Notes: generated by a model from the sequence alone, not told the origin. 64,000 bases of DNA from Maricaulis sp963975345 (GCF_963975345.1 NZ_CAXBGE010000002.1:124001-188000); one strand, 5' to 3'. Counted from the stretch's first letter, positions 55,003-64,000 are shown. A program made the numbers and translations.

Positions 55003-56025
55003 GTGGCCTATTCGCATATTCTTGACCTGATCGGCTCGACGCCGCTGATCCGGCTCGATGGCCCATCGCGCGCCACAGGTTGCGAGATTCTCGGCAAAGC
55101 CGAATTCCTCAATCCGGGCGGCTCCGTGAAAGACCGCGCCGCGCTCAATATCGTGCGCGAAGCTGAAGCCAATGGCACGCTCAAGCCCGGCGGCACCATC
55201 GTCGAGGGCACGGCCGGCAATACCGGGATCGGCCTGGCGCTGGTCGGCGGGGCGCTCGGCTATCCGGTGATCATCGTGATGCCGCGCACCCAGAGCGATG
55301 AGAAGAAGCAGGCGATCCGATCCTTCGGCGCGCGCCTGATCGAGGTCGATGCGGCACCATTCTCGAGCCCCAATCATTTCGTGCATTATTCCCATCGCCT
55401 CGCGGATGAGCTCAATGAGAGCCTGCCCGCCGGTGCGATCTGGGCCAATCAATTCGACAATCCCGCCAATCGGCGCGCCCACGAGAAATCGACAGGGCCG
55501 GAGATCTGGCAGCAGACCGGTGGCCGCATTGACGGCTTCATCTGCGCCGCCGGAACCGGTGGCACTCTGGCTGGCATCGCTGCCAGCCTGCGCAGCTTCA
55601 AGCCGGAGATCGCGATCGGTGTCGCCGACCCGGCCGGCGCGGCGCTCTATGCCTATTACACCGAAGGCGTATTGCGCGGCGAAGGCTCATCGATCACCGA
55701 GGGCATTGGCGTCAACCGCATCACCGGCAATCTGGAAGGCTTGGAAGTCGATCATGCCTACCGCATCGAGGACGCAGAAATGCTGCCGGTGCTGTATGAT
55801 CTGGTGCGTCATGAAGGTCTGTCGCTCGGCGGCTCGTCGGGCGTTAACATCGCCGGCGCGATGCGTCTGGCGCGCGATCTTGGACCGGGCAAAACCATCG
55901 TCACCATCTTGTGCGATGTCGGTGCGCGTTATGCCGGCAAGCTGTTTAATCCGGAATTCCTCGCCAGCCGGGGCTTGCCCGTGCCGCCCTGGACCGATAC
56001 CGAAGCCTCGCCTGTTACGGCCTGA
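55003..56025 (+). CDS. cysK: Cysteine synthase A
   Basis: CysK joins sulfide and O-acetylserine using PLP. The 340-aa protein has the PLP-lysine site LNPGGSVKDRAALNIV, the loop EGTAGNTGIGLALVG, the phosphate loop GTGGTLAGI and GGSSGVNIAGA. The longer C-terminus than in minimal CysK matches a common alphaproteobacterial form. GTG 55003 with AAAGGACG upstream is the start; the open frame from 54946 overlaps cysH. It follows cysH closely in the same operon. Confidence 0.93.
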   Translation: MAYSHILDLIGSTPLIRLDGPSRATGCEILGKAEFLNPGGSVKDRAALNIVREAEANGTLKPGGTIVEGTAGNTGIGLALVGGALGYPVIIVMPRTQSDEKKQAIRSFGARLIEVDAAPFSSPNHFVHYSHRLADELNESLPAGAIWANQFDNPANRRAHEKSTGPEIWQQTGGRIDGFICAAGTGGTLAGIAASLRSFKPEIAIGVADPAGAALYAYYTEGVLRGEGSSITEGIGVNRITGNLEGLEVDHAYRIEDAEMLPVLYDLVRHEGLSLGGSSGVNIAGAMRLARDLGPGKTIVTILCDVGARYAGKLFNPEFLASRGLPVPPWTDTEASPVTA

Positions 56026-56061
56026 CGCCGGCACACCCCAATTGAAGTTGCGACAAAGACC

Positions 56062-56901
56062 ATGACGATGACCGTATCCGTGCCCGCCACAGCCGTTCCG
56101 GCGAAGAATGCCATCTCCGCCAAGCCCGGCCCGTTCACGGTCGAGACGGTGTTGTCGGTGCAGCATTTTACCGACCATCTCTTCTCCTTCCGCATCACGC
56201 GGCCGGCCGCCTTCCGTTTCCGCACCGGCGAATTCGTCATGATCGGCCTACCCAAGGAAGACGGCAAACCGCTGCTGCGCGCCTATTCCATCGCCAGCCC
56301 TTTCTGGGACGAGGCGCTTGATTTCTACTCGATCAAGGTCGCCGACGGTCCGCTGACATCCCGACTGCAGCACATCCAGCCTGGCGATGAAGTCCTGCTC
56401 GGGCGCAAGCCGACCGGCACCCTGGTGCTCGACGCTCTCAAGCCGGGCAAACGCCTCTACATGATCTCGACCGGCACCGGCATCGCCCCCTTTGCCAGCC
56501 TGATCCGCGATCCGGAGACCTATGAGAAGTTCGACGAGGTCATCCTGACCCATACCTGCCGTCACAGGGATGAACTGCGCTATGGCGAAGAGCTGGTCGC
56601 AGCCACCAAGGATGACGAGCTGATCGGCGAAATGGCACGCGAAAAGCTCGTCCATTTCACGTCTGTCACCCGCGATGACGGTCCGGTCAAAGGCCGCGTC
56701 ACCGACATGATGCTGTCGGGCAAGCTGGCCGCCGCGCTCGGCGTTCCAGCGCTCGATCCCGCCGTTGACCGGGTGATGATCTGCGGCTCCGAAGGCCTGC
56801 TCAAAGACGTCAAACAGATCTGCCTCGACGCTGGTTTCATTGAGGGTTCAAACGCGGCCCCGGCCGATTTCGTGATCGAGAAAGCCTTCGTCGCGACCTG
56901 A
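56062..56901 (+). CDS. fpr: Ferredoxin-NADP reductase
   Basis: The 279-aa protein has the FNR fold: FAD-binding RAYSIASP, LLGRKPTGTLVL and the NADP site MISTGTGIAPFASLIRD, CGSEGLLKD and a C-terminal aromatic-free end FVIEKAFVAT. It transfers electrons between NADPH and ferredoxin. Last in the cys operon, it most plausibly reduces the ferredoxin that feeds CysI, taking the place of CysJ. Two ATGs (56062, 56068) compete. Confidence 0.92.
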   Translation: MTMTVSVPATAVPAKNAISAKPGPFTVETVLSVQHFTDHLFSFRITRPAAFRFRTGEFVMIGLPKEDGKPLLRAYSIASPFWDEALDFYSIKVADGPLTSRLQHIQPGDEVLLGRKPTGTLVLDALKPGKRLYMISTGTGIAPFASLIRDPETYEKFDEVILTHTCRHRDELRYGEELVAATKDDELIGEMAREKLVHFTSVTRDDGPVKGRVTDMMLSGKLAAALGVPALDPAVDRVMICGSEGLLKDVKQICLDAGFIEGSNAAPADFVIEKAFVAT

Positions 56902-56903
56902 CC

Positions 56904-57623
56904 TCAACCGTATTCCTGCACCAGGGAAATCGTATCGACCAGCCCGTGGGCAATGATGACCGGCCATAGCCAGCGCCCGCCCGCGAGGTAGGCGATACCC
57001 ATGATCAGGCCGATACTGCCCGTTTGCACGATACCGTAAAGCCCCTGCGAGGCATGGCCCAAACCAAACAGTGCCGCCTGCGCCAGAACGGCCAGGACAA
57101 GGGCGATACGCGTACCGCCGAACAGGGTTTCAAACCGCCCGAGCAAAAAGCCGCGAAACAACATCTCCTCACCAAAGCCGGCAACACCCCAAGCGATGAA
57201 TACGAGGAATGCGATGAGCAGCGGCAGATTGTTCTCAAGATAAGCAAATGGATCCAACGCCCCCTCTGCCGCCGGCACACGCAGCCCCTGGGCCACAGCG
57301 GGCAGGGCTACCATGACCGTCCCGACAATTGCCGCCATTGTCGCAATAATCAGCCCGCCAAGCTTGAGCCAAGACCAGACGCCCGTTGGCAAGCGCATCC
57401 CGGCTTGGCCCCAACCCGTCCGGCGGACAGCCAAGATGAGCGTGGCGGCCAGAACGCCGCAGACAACAGCGATCGATCCCGCGAGCGGCAGGCCCAGCGC
57501 TTGCGCGCCCCAACGCGCAGCAAAAAAGGCCGCGACGGGCAGTAGAATTTCGATCAGGGCGACCGCTCGCAATTGCGAGAAGGCGGGCCGGATGCCCTGA
57601 TCAGCAATCTGTTCCTGGTTCAT
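56904..57623 (-). CDS. CPBP-family intramembrane metalloprotease
   Basis: The 239-aa membrane protein has about six hydrophobic segments and the CAAX/CPBP signature: EEMLFRGFLLGRFE (EExxxR), FGLGHASQGLYG with the FxxxH and a later His in VIIAHGLVDT. Bacterial members are putative intramembrane proteases, some linked to bacteriocin immunity. GAGG before ATG 57623 supports this start over the longer frame. Convergent with fpr by 2 bp and divergent from metX. Role unknown. Confidence 0.88.
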   Translation of the reverse strand: MNQEQIADQGIRPAFSQLRAVALIEILLPVAAFFAARWGAQALGLPLAGSIAVVCGVLAATLILAVRRTGWGQAGMRLPTGVWSWLKLGGLIIATMAAIVGTVMVALPAVAQGLRVPAAEGALDPFAYLENNLPLLIAFLVFIAWGVAGFGEEMLFRGFLLGRFETLFGGTRIALVLAVLAQAALFGLGHASQGLYGIVQTGSIGLIMGIAYLAGGRWLWPVIIAHGLVDTISLVQEYG

Positions 57624-57714
57624 GACAGCATCCTCATAACTAGCCCTCCGGGTCCATGATGCGCGCAGAGCGGCATTTGGATGCAGGTGCCGGGCTTCAA
57701 CCTCGATTGACATG

Positions 57715-57734
57715 ACATAAACATATCTTTATAT
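57715..57734. promoter_or_regulatory. Candidate SAM-cycle operator upstream of metX
   Basis: ACATAAACATATCTTTATAT is identical to the metF site in 18 of 20 positions, with the same CTTTATAT right arm. It sits between the CPBP and metX genes, 150 bp before metX. The shared arm ties metX to metF and metK. Confidence 0.6.
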
Positions 57735-57885
57735 GTGAAGTCGCGCCGATTTGATGTTCAGCTTGCGGGCGCGGAATAAATGCGGCTAAAGCGGATCGAA
57801 TGGGCGTCGGGATTCCCCCCCGGATCATCCTCGCGCCCGTTCGACCCCATTCGGCGCCCGCTTTGTTCCGCCAGCGGAATCCAGC

Positions 57886-58824
57886 ATGCCAACTCTTCTC
57901 GAACGCCCAGTAGACACGCTCGTCCACGAGATCTCGACCCGGATCCATTTCGGCAACGGTGTGCCTGTGCGCATCACCGGCCGTCTCACCGGACCGGACA
58001 ATGCGCCGGTCTGTCTGGTCCTTGGCGGCATCTCGTCCGACCAGGCAGTGACGGCCAGCCGCGGTGAGGCCGGCTGGTGGTCAGCCCAGGCTGGTCCTGG
58101 CTGTGCGCTCGACACCGATCATTTGCGCATCCTCTCCTTCGATTTCCTCGCCGACGAGATCAAACCCTTCCCGACCACGACCGACCAAGCCCGCGCCGTT
58201 CTCGCCCTGGCCGACGCGGCGGGGGTCAAGCGCTTCTCGATTGCCGGCGCCTCCTATGGCGGCATGATCGGTCTGGCGCTGGCACTGCTGGCGCCGGAGC
58301 GGATCGAAAAACTGTTGGTGATCAGCGCCGCCCACCGCGCCTCGGCGATGGCCAAGGCCTGGCGGTCGATCCAGCGCGACACCGTCGAGCTCTCGCTGCA
58401 ACACGGCGATGGCCGCGCCGGTCTCGACCTCGCCCGGCGGTTGGCGATGACCACCTACCGCACCCCGATCGAGCTGGAATCGCGCTTCTACGACCCTGAG
58501 CCCGATTGCCGCGATGCCGGAGGCGTGGTCGCCTATCTCGAGGCCCGTGGCCGCGAATTTGCCGACCGGGTGACGCCGCAGCGCTTCCTCGCTCTGTCAC
58601 GCTCAATGGATGAGCATTGCATCGATCCCGCCCGGATCGAATGCCCCGTCACCTATCTCGCCGTGATCGAAGACCAGCTCGTCCCGCCCGAACAGATCAC
58701 CGAAGCGGCCCGCTCGACACGCATGGGGACGCTGAAGCGGATCCACTCGCTGTACGGCCATGACGCCTTCCTGAAGGAAGACGCCGCGATCTCGGCCGCC
58801 CTCTCCGATTTCATCGGCCGCTGA
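57886..58824 (+). CDS. metX: Homoserine O-acyltransferase, MetX-type alpha/beta hydrolase
   Basis: The 312-aa protein is an alpha/beta hydrolase fold acyltransferase with the nucleophile Ser123 in the elbow GASYGGMIG, an acidic residue in IEDQLVPPE and the terminal His in YGHDAFLKE. MetX-type enzymes acylate homoserine with acetyl- or succinyl-CoA; shorter MetX forms of this length include succinyltransferases, so the acyl donor is open. Followed at 2 bp by metB and preceded by the shared palindrome. Entry of homoserine to methionine. Confidence 0.85.
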   Translation: MPTLLERPVDTLVHEISTRIHFGNGVPVRITGRLTGPDNAPVCLVLGGISSDQAVTASRGEAGWWSAQAGPGCALDTDHLRILSFDFLADEIKPFPTTTDQARAVLALADAAGVKRFSIAGASYGGMIGLALALLAPERIEKLLVISAAHRASAMAKAWRSIQRDTVELSLQHGDGRAGLDLARRLAMTTYRTPIELESRFYDPEPDCRDAGGVVAYLEARGREFADRVTPQRFLALSRSMDEHCIDPARIECPVTYLAVIEDQLVPPEQITEAARSTRMGTLKRIHSLYGHDAFLKEDAAISAALSDFIGR

Positions 58825-58825
58825 A

Positions 58826-59971
58826 ATGGCCCGTGACCCCCGCACTGCCGCCATCCGCGCCGGCCTCAATACTGACAAAAGCTGGAATGCGGTCATCCCA
58901 CCGATCTCGCTCTCGACCGCCCATAGGCGCGAGGACCCCGCCGTGCAGCCGGCCTTCGACTACGCCCGCACCGGCCACCCCGGCCGCTCGACCCTGGCCA
59001 CCGCCATCGCCGAGCTTGAACATGCCGCCGGCGCCGTCGTCACCTGTTCCGGCATGGCGGCGATTGATCTTCTGCTGCACGATCTGCCGTTCGGCGCCCG
59101 CGTGATCTGCTCGCACGACGCCTATGGCGGCACGCGCCGCCTGCTCGATGCGAGGGGCCGCGGCGGACGGCTGCTGCCCGTCTATATCGACACCACCGAC
59201 ACCGATGCCGTCGCTACCGCGCTCACCGAGCCAACCTCACTCGTGCTGGTGGAAACCCCGTCCAATCCGCGTCTGCGAATATCCGATCTGCGCGCCTTGG
59301 CCGATCTCGCCCATCAGGCCGGAGCAGAACTGGCGGTCGACAATACCGTGCTCTCGCCGGCGCTGCAGCGTCCGCTCGATCATGGCGCGGATTATTCGGT
59401 CCAATCGGTGACCAAGCTGCTCAATGGCCATTCCGACATGGTTGGCGGCGTGGTCTGCGTCGCCGATGCCAGCAAGCTGGCGCAACTGGTCTGGTGGAGC
59501 AATTGCGCCGGGGTCGGCGCCGCCGCCTTCGACAGCTATCTCGCCCTTCGCGGGCTGCGCACCCTGGCGCTGCGAGCCAAGGCCCAGTGCGACAGCGCCG
59601 CCGAAATCGCCGCCCGGCTCGCCGCCGACCCGCGCATCGCGGTTATCGATTTTCCCGGCCTGCCCGGCCATCCCGGCCATGAACTCGCCAAGCGGCAGCA
59701 GGACGGGTTCGGGCAATTGATCTCGATCCAGCTGGCCGACACTGTCGCCGATGCGCGCGATGTCGTGCGGCGACTCACGCTCTTCACCTTGGCCCAATCG
59801 CTCGGCGGGGTGGAAAGCCTGGTCAATATCCCGGCCCTGATGACCCATGCGGCCATGACACCGCAGGCGCGCAGCGACGCCGGCATTTCCGACAGCCTGA
59901 TCCGCCTCTCCATCGGCCTTGAAGCGCCCGGTGAGTTGATCGCCGATCTCGACGCAGCGCTCGCCCCGTAG
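58826..59971 (+). CDS. metB: Cystathionine gamma-synthase / O-acylhomoserine lyase-family enzyme
   Basis: The 381-aa PLP enzyme of the Cys/Met metabolism family has the start TAAIRAGLN, YARTGHPGRSTLATAIAELEHAAG, the PLP-lysine motif SVTKLLNGHSDMVGG, SLGGVESLVNIPALMTHAAM and DSLIRLSIGLE. It replaces the O-acyl group of acylhomoserine by cysteine or sulfide, or is the beta-lyase; the context after metX favours synthase. The stop codon lies in a short GCCCC-GTAGC-GGGGC hairpin. Confidence 0.9.
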   Translation: MARDPRTAAIRAGLNTDKSWNAVIPPISLSTAHRREDPAVQPAFDYARTGHPGRSTLATAIAELEHAAGAVVTCSGMAAIDLLLHDLPFGARVICSHDAYGGTRRLLDARGRGGRLLPVYIDTTDTDAVATALTEPTSLVLVETPSNPRLRISDLRALADLAHQAGAELAVDNTVLSPALQRPLDHGADYSVQSVTKLLNGHSDMVGGVVCVADASKLAQLVWWSNCAGVGAAAFDSYLALRGLRTLALRAKAQCDSAAEIAARLAADPRIAVIDFPGLPGHPGHELAKRQQDGFGQLISIQLADTVADARDVVRRLTLFTLAQSLGGVESLVNIPALMTHAAMTPQARSDAGISDSLIRLSIGLEAPGELIADLDAALAP

Positions 59972-60056
59972 CGGGGCCTTTCGCTTGGCCACGCCTCGCC
60001 TTATACCTTGATGTTCAAAGCGGGTTTGACGATCCGCCAGCCGGCCCGAGGTCAAG

Positions 60057-61511
60057 ATGTCGAGACAGAGCGAATGGATTGATGCCTTTGCCGGTGTGAA
60101 GCTGGTCGTGTTCGGCGATGTCATGCTTGATCGCTATACGTTCGGCGATTGCAATCGCATCTCGCCGGAAGCGCCAGCCCCCGTCTTTCTCGCCCAACGG
60201 GTCGAGGAAATGGTTGGCGGCGCCGGCAATGTCGCGCGCAATATCGCCAGCCTTGGCGGCAAGGCGTCGCTGATCGGGGCCATCGGCCATGACAGCGCCG
60301 GCTTCGCCCTGATCGCCGCCGCCGACGACACACCCGGCCTGACCCCGCACCTGACCCGCACCGATGCCGCCCGGACCGCCGTCAAAAACCGCTTCGTCGC
60401 CAAGAACCAGCAGATGCTGCGCGTCGACGAGGAGGATATTGTCGATCTGCCCGAGGCGACCATCGAGGCCCTGTTCGATCATCTCGACCGCGAGCTGGAG
60501 GGCGCTGCCGCCCTGGTCCTGTCGGACTATGGCAAGGGCGTGCTGTCGCGCTCGACGATTGCCCGCGCCGCCGCGATGGCCCGCTCGCGCGGCCTGCCGG
60601 TGATTATCGACCCGAAATCGCGTGATCTCGCCCGCTATCGCGGTGCCACCGTCATCACCCCCAATGCCAAGGAAGCCGAAGCGGCGACCGGCCTCGATTG
60701 CCACAGCGATGCCGGTGCTGCCGAAGCCGCCGAACTGATCGCGGATCAGACCGATTGCCCCGTCGTCGTCATTACTCGCGGCCCACAAGGCATGACGGTG
60801 CGATCCATTGACGGCGCCATCCACCACATGCCGACCGCAGCGCGCGAAGTGTTCGACGTCTCCGGTGCTGGCGATACCGTCGTCGCAGCGCTCGCCCTGG
60901 CGCTCGCCTGTCACGCCCCGATCGAGGCCGCCGCCGAGCTGGCCAATCGCGCCGCCGGGATTGTCGTCGGCAAGGTCGGCACCGCCACCGTCAGCGCCGC
61001 CGAACTGCACCGCACCCTGCATGACAGCGGCACCGGCTCCAACAAGATCGCCGATCTCACGAGCGCCGCCAAAGCCACCCACACCTGGCAGGCGAGCGGC
61101 CAGCGCTGCGTCTTCACCAATGGCTGTTTTGATCTTCTCCATCCCGGCCATATCAGCCTGCTCGCCTTCGCAAAGGCCCAGGGCGACAAGCTGATCGTCG
61201 CGATCAATTCCGACGCCTCGGTCAAACGCCTGAAAGGCCCCGACCGCCCGGTCCAGAATGAGCATGCCCGCGCCGTCGTCATGGCCGCCCTGCGCGATGT
61301 TGATCTGGTCGTGGTGTTCGATGAGGACACGCCGCTGGAAGCGATCACCGCCATCGGGCCCGACGTACTGGTCAAGGGCGCCGATTACAGCGTCGACAAA
61401 GTGGTCGGCGGCGATGTCGTGACCGGGCGCGGCGGCCGTGTCGTGCTGGCGCCGCTGCTCGACGGGCATTCCACCACCGCAGCAATCGACCGCGCCGGCC
61501 GCAATGCGTGA
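60057..61511 (+). CDS. hldE: Bifunctional heptose-7-phosphate kinase/heptose-1-phosphate adenylyltransferase
   Basis: HldE makes ADP-heptose for the LPS core. The N-terminal PfkB-type kinase domain (GGAGNVARNIASLGG; FDVSGAGDTVVAALALAL with catalytic Asp) spans residues about 1-320; the C-terminal cytidylyltransferase-type domain has TNGCFDLLHPGHISLL and NSDASVKRLKGPDRP. At 484 aa it is full-length. gmhB overlaps by 8 bp. Confidence 0.97.
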   Translation: MSRQSEWIDAFAGVKLVVFGDVMLDRYTFGDCNRISPEAPAPVFLAQRVEEMVGGAGNVARNIASLGGKASLIGAIGHDSAGFALIAAADDTPGLTPHLTRTDAARTAVKNRFVAKNQQMLRVDEEDIVDLPEATIEALFDHLDRELEGAAALVLSDYGKGVLSRSTIARAAAMARSRGLPVIIDPKSRDLARYRGATVITPNAKEAEAATGLDCHSDAGAAEAAELIADQTDCPVVVITRGPQGMTVRSIDGAIHHMPTAAREVFDVSGAGDTVVAALALALACHAPIEAAAELANRAAGIVVGKVGTATVSAAELHRTLHDSGTGSNKIADLTSAAKATHTWQASGQRCVFTNGCFDLLHPGHISLLAFAKAQGDKLIVAINSDASVKRLKGPDRPVQNEHARAVVMAALRDVDLVVVFDEDTPLEAITAIGPDVLVKGADYSVDKVVGGDVVTGRGGRVVLAPLLDGHSTTAAIDRAGRNA

Positions 61512-62028
61512 GCCCTTCCTCGTCCTGCTGGACCGCGACGGCACCATCAATATCGACCGCCACTATCTCGGTGACCCGGCCGGTCTGGAATTCCTGCCCG
61601 GCGCCCTGGAAGGCCTAACGCTGCTGCGCGATGGCGGCGCCGTCCTCGCCATCGTCACCAATCAATCCGGCATCGGCCGCGGCATGTTCGACCGCGAACA
61701 GGCCGACACCGTCAACGACCATCTCGTCAGCATGCTCGGCGCCCACGGCATAGAGATCGCCCATGTCGCCCTCTGCCCCCACGCCCCCGACGACGCCTGC
61801 AACTGCCGCAAGCCCGCGCCGGGCCTCGCGCTCGAGGTGGCCGCCGCGACCGGCCTGCCGCTGGATCAAGCCTGGGTGATCGGCGACAAAACCAGCGATA
61901 CCGGCCTGGCGAATGCTGTCGGTGCGCGCGGGATTTTGATCACGGATGACCCGCTGGCCTCACCGGCGGAGCATTTCACGGCGGGCGATCTGGTCGAGGC
62001 GGCTGGGATTATTCTGGGGGAGGGGTAG
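61504..62028 (+). CDS. gmhB: D-glycero-D-manno-heptose-1,7-bisphosphate 7-phosphatase
   Basis: The 174-aa HAD phosphatase removes the 7-phosphate between the two HldE reactions. Visible are LLDRDGTIN with the nucleophile Asp, VTNQSGIGRG, the zinc-binding CPHAPDDACNCRKPAP and IGDKTSDTGLANAVGARG. ATG 61504 overlaps hldE by 8 bp; the frame continues upstream to 61438 only inside hldE. Followed by the dispersed repeat copy 2. Confidence 0.93.
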   Translation: MREPFLVLLDRDGTINIDRHYLGDPAGLEFLPGALEGLTLLRDGGAVLAIVTNQSGIGRGMFDREQADTVNDHLVSMLGAHGIEIAHVALCPHAPDDACNCRKPAPGLALEVAAATGLPLDQAWVIGDKTSDTGLANAVGARGILITDDPLASPAEHFTAGDLVEAAGIILGEG

Positions 62029-62056
62029 GGACGGGCTTTTCCCCAAACCAACAAAC

Positions 62057-62154
62057 CACTTCCCCCGAAGGAGCGTAGCGAAGTCCGGGGCCTACCGGAG
62101 CAGGGCGAGCTTTCTCGACTCCCCTCCGCAGGCCCCGGAACAGGTCCGGGGAAA
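62057..62154. repeat. Dispersed intergenic repeat, copy 2
   Basis: The ends (CTTCCCCCGAAGGAGCGTAG, TCCGGGGCCT and GCAGGCCCCGGAACAGGTCC) match the copy at 49383-49484 and are inverted relative to each other. It fills most of the convergent gap between gmhB and glpK. Confidence 0.75.
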
Positions 62155-62187
62155 AATGGCGTTGTGGTTTTGCTGAACGAGAGGCCC

Positions 62188-63678
62188 TCACCCCGTCCTC
62201 ACCCGCCCCACCGCATCCTTCCACCCCGCCCGCATCCGCGCCCGGTGCGCAGGCTCGCATCCCGGCTTGAACTCGCGATCAGCCTTCCAGATAGCGCGCC
62301 CATCCTCGAGCTTGCGGAAGAGCCCCGCGCCCAGGCCAGCCAGAAACGCCGCGCCCCAGGCGGTGGTTTCGGTGTTTTTCGGGCGGACGACTTCGATGTC
62401 GGTGAGTTCGGCGAGGCGCTGGAGGATGGTGTCATTGCGGGCCATGCCGCCATCGACGCGCAGGGTTTTGGTGGTGACGCCGTCGCCAGCCATCGCTTCT
62501 AAAAGGTCGCAGGTCTGGTGGGCGGTGGAATCGATGGCGGCCTGGGCGATTTCAGCGCGGCCGGCGCCTCTTGTCAGGCCGATGATGGCGCCGCGTGCGT
62601 CGGCATCCCAATAGGGCGCACCCAGACCGGTGAAGGCGGGGACCAGATAGACGCCGCTTTCCGGATCGGCGCCCGCCGCCAAGCCGCTGATCTCGGAGGC
62701 CTGGCTCAGCAGGCCGAGACCATCGCGCAGCCATTGGACCGTCGAGCCGGCGGACAGGACCGAGCCTTCCAGCGCATAGGTCGTTTCGCCAGCGATACGA
62801 TAGGCAATCGTCGCCAACAGGCGGGTGCGCGAGCGGACCATCTCCTGGCCGGTATTGAGCAGCAGGAAGGCGCCGGTGCCATAGGTGGATTTCATCTCGC
62901 CAGGGCGGAAACAGGCTTGGCCGATGGCGGCGGCCTGCTGGTCGCCGGCGACGCCGGTGATCGGCAGCGAGCGTCCGAGCAGTTCCGGCACCGTGGTGCC
63001 GAAATCACCGGCGCAATCGCGCACCTCCGGCAGTAGCGCAGCGGGGACATCGAACAGGTCGAGCAAGTCCTCATCCCAGCGGTCCTCGGCGATATTATAG
63101 AGCGAGGTGCGGCTGGCATTGGTGGCATCGGTGGCGTGGACCTTACCGCCGGTCAGGCGCCAGATCAGCCAGCTATCGACGGTGCCGAAGGCGAGCTCAC
63201 CCTTGACGGCACGGGCGCGGGCGCCATCAACATGGTCGAGGATCCAGGCGATTTTGGTGGCGGAGAAATACGGGTCGAGCACCAGGCCGGTGCGCGAAAC
63301 GACCGTCTCGGCGCGGCCGGCCTTGCGCAGGGCAGCGCAGACATCGGCGGTGCGGCGGTCCTGCCAGACGATGGCGTTGTGGATCGCCTGGCCGGTGGCG
63401 CGGTCCCAGACCAGGGTGGTTTCGCGCTGATTGGTCAGGCCGATTGCCTCGACGCTCCAGCCTTTCTTCTCGGCTTTCTTCAAGGCTTCGCGGGCGGTTG
63501 CCAGCACCGTTGCCCAGATCACTTCCGGATCATGTTCGACCCAGCCGGGATTGGGGTAGATCTGCTCGAATTCGCGCTGGGCCTCGGCGATGATCGAACC
63601 GTCGAGCGAAAATACGATGGCGCGCGAACTGGTCGTGCCCTGATCGAGCGCCAGCAGCGCCTTGCGCGTCTTGAACAT
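62188..63678 (-). CDS. glpK: Glycerol kinase
   Basis: GlpK phosphorylates glycerol to glycerol-3-phosphate. The 496-aa FGGY protein has ALDQGTTSSRAIVF, QRETTLVWDRATG, QDRRTADVC, the ATP-binding SGVYLVPAFTGLGAPYWDADARG and the late DGGMARND signature. No glpF or glpD is next to it. It is convergent with gmhB and divergent from the last gene. Confidence 0.96.
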   Translation of the reverse strand: MFKTRKALLALDQGTTSSRAIVFSLDGSIIAEAQREFEQIYPNPGWVEHDPEVIWATVLATAREALKKAEKKGWSVEAIGLTNQRETTLVWDRATGQAIHNAIVWQDRRTADVCAALRKAGRAETVVSRTGLVLDPYFSATKIAWILDHVDGARARAVKGELAFGTVDSWLIWRLTGGKVHATDATNASRTSLYNIAEDRWDEDLLDLFDVPAALLPEVRDCAGDFGTTVPELLGRSLPITGVAGDQQAAAIGQACFRPGEMKSTYGTGAFLLLNTGQEMVRSRTRLLATIAYRIAGETTYALEGSVLSAGSTVQWLRDGLGLLSQASEISGLAAGADPESGVYLVPAFTGLGAPYWDADARGAIIGLTRGAGRAEIAQAAIDSTAHQTCDLLEAMAGDGVTTKTLRVDGGMARNDTILQRLAELTDIEVVRPKNTETTAWGAAFLAGLGAGLFRKLEDGRAIWKADREFKPGCEPAHRARMRAGWKDAVGRVRTG

Positions 63679-63770
63679 GAACTTCCCCGCCTTGCCTCGG
63701 TGTGACTATAGCCCTGCCGCCGGATAAGAAAACGCGCTAGGTTCATATTCACCAGACCCGGGGAGCCGAC

Positions 63771-64000
63771 ATGCCGAAGTCCAATTACAGCCTGCAAACC
63801 CTGCCCAGCCCGACCGGCGCGCGGCTGGCGCTCTACACCGCGGAAGCCAAGGGCACACCGCGCGGCATTGTCCACATCAATCACGGTCTGGCCGAACATG
63901 CCGGCCGCTATGCGCCGTTCGCGGAATATCTCGCCTCGCGCGGCTATCATGTCGGCGCCCATGACCATCGCGGTCATGGCGCGACGACGGCGGAAGATGG
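63771..64000 (+). CDS. Alpha/beta hydrolase, lysophospholipase-like (cut by window edge)
   Basis: Only the first 76 codons are present. HINHGLAEHAGRYAPFAEYLASRGYHVGAHDHRGHG is the characteristic oxyanion-hole and DHRGHG region of monoacylglycerol lipase-type hydrolases. GGGGAG 6 nt before ATG 63771 gives a strong SD. The catalytic Ser lies beyond the edge. Confidence 0.85.
   Translation, partial: MPKSNYSLQTLPSPTGARLALYTAEAKGTPRGIVHINHGLAEHAGRYAPFAEYLASRGYHVGAHDHRGHGATTAED

Noticed and set aside
57697..57948. An 83-codon minus-strand frame upstream of metX
   Set aside because: It runs through the operator and the start of metX, and lacks an SD.

Overview
The window is GC-rich chromosomal DNA from an alphaproteobacterium, probably a member of the Caulobacterales/Maricaulales (Hyphomonadaceae-like) group. 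I infer this from the ruvCAB-ybgC-tolQRAB-pal-cpoB-tilS-ftsH order, the cysG-DUF2849-cysI sulfite operon, a two-gene methionine synthase and an HldE/GmhB heptose pair. No species can be named from sequence reading alone. Both ends cut genes: a PhoD-type phosphatase on the left and an alpha/beta hydrolase on the right.

Layout. 1-5.2 kb: PhoD phosphatase (partial), an RluD-type pseudouridine synthase coupled to a TetR regulator, a secreted SCP2-like/cupin protein and an M24 peptidase. 5.2-7.6 kb (minus): lipoprotein, folP, a glutathione transferase and a Gdx/SugE-type SMR exporter, the last three joined by 4-bp overlaps. 7.7-19.05 kb (minus): ftsH, tilS, the Tol-Pal genes, ybgC and ruvCAB. 19.3-22.6 kb (plus): the most unusual locus, three tandem Tat-exported proteins made almost wholly of an Asp-rich/Gly-Arg repeat, followed by a JmjC-type 2-oxoglutarate oxygenase. 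22.7-29.5 kb (minus): manC, yebC, an AGE-family isomerase, pgi and tkt, a hexose-phosphate cluster. 29.7-35.9 kb (minus): a small unknown protein, ymdB-like phosphoesterase, split metH and metF, diverging from metK and ahcY (36.1-38.8 kb).

38.85-41.6 kb is an accessory patch: about 0.5 kb of long inverted repeats, then an AT-richer two-gene unit encoding a Cys-rich protein and a DUF3644 protein with a HEPN-like R-x4-H motif, a probable defence or toxin locus. 41.6-46.3 kb (minus) is a 2-oxoacid:ferredoxin oxidoreductase (KorB, KorA) with a dedicated GltD-like iron-sulfur flavoprotein. 46.7-49.3 kb holds a zinc-ribbon membrane protein and an overlapping ATP-grasp/class I amidotransferase pair. 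49.5-56.9 kb is a LysR regulator divergent from a complete sulfite/APS reduction and cysteine synthesis operon. 56.9-60 kb has a CPBP protease, then metX-metB. 60-63.7 kb has hldE-gmhB and glpK.

The sulfur genes form one physiological story: APS reduction (CysH), sulfite reduction (CysI with siroheme from CysG and reductant from the ferredoxin reductase), cysteine synthesis (CysK), transsulfuration-type methionine entry (MetX, MetB), methylation (MetF, MetH) and the SAM cycle (MetK, AhcY). A shared palindrome of the form ATATAAAG-N4-CTTTATAT lies upstream of metF, metK and metX, suggesting a common SahR-like regulator encoded elsewhere. The candidate new system is the Tat-repeat-protein/JmjC cluster: cytoplasmic hydroxylation of a repetitive scaffold followed by Tat export of the modified protein.
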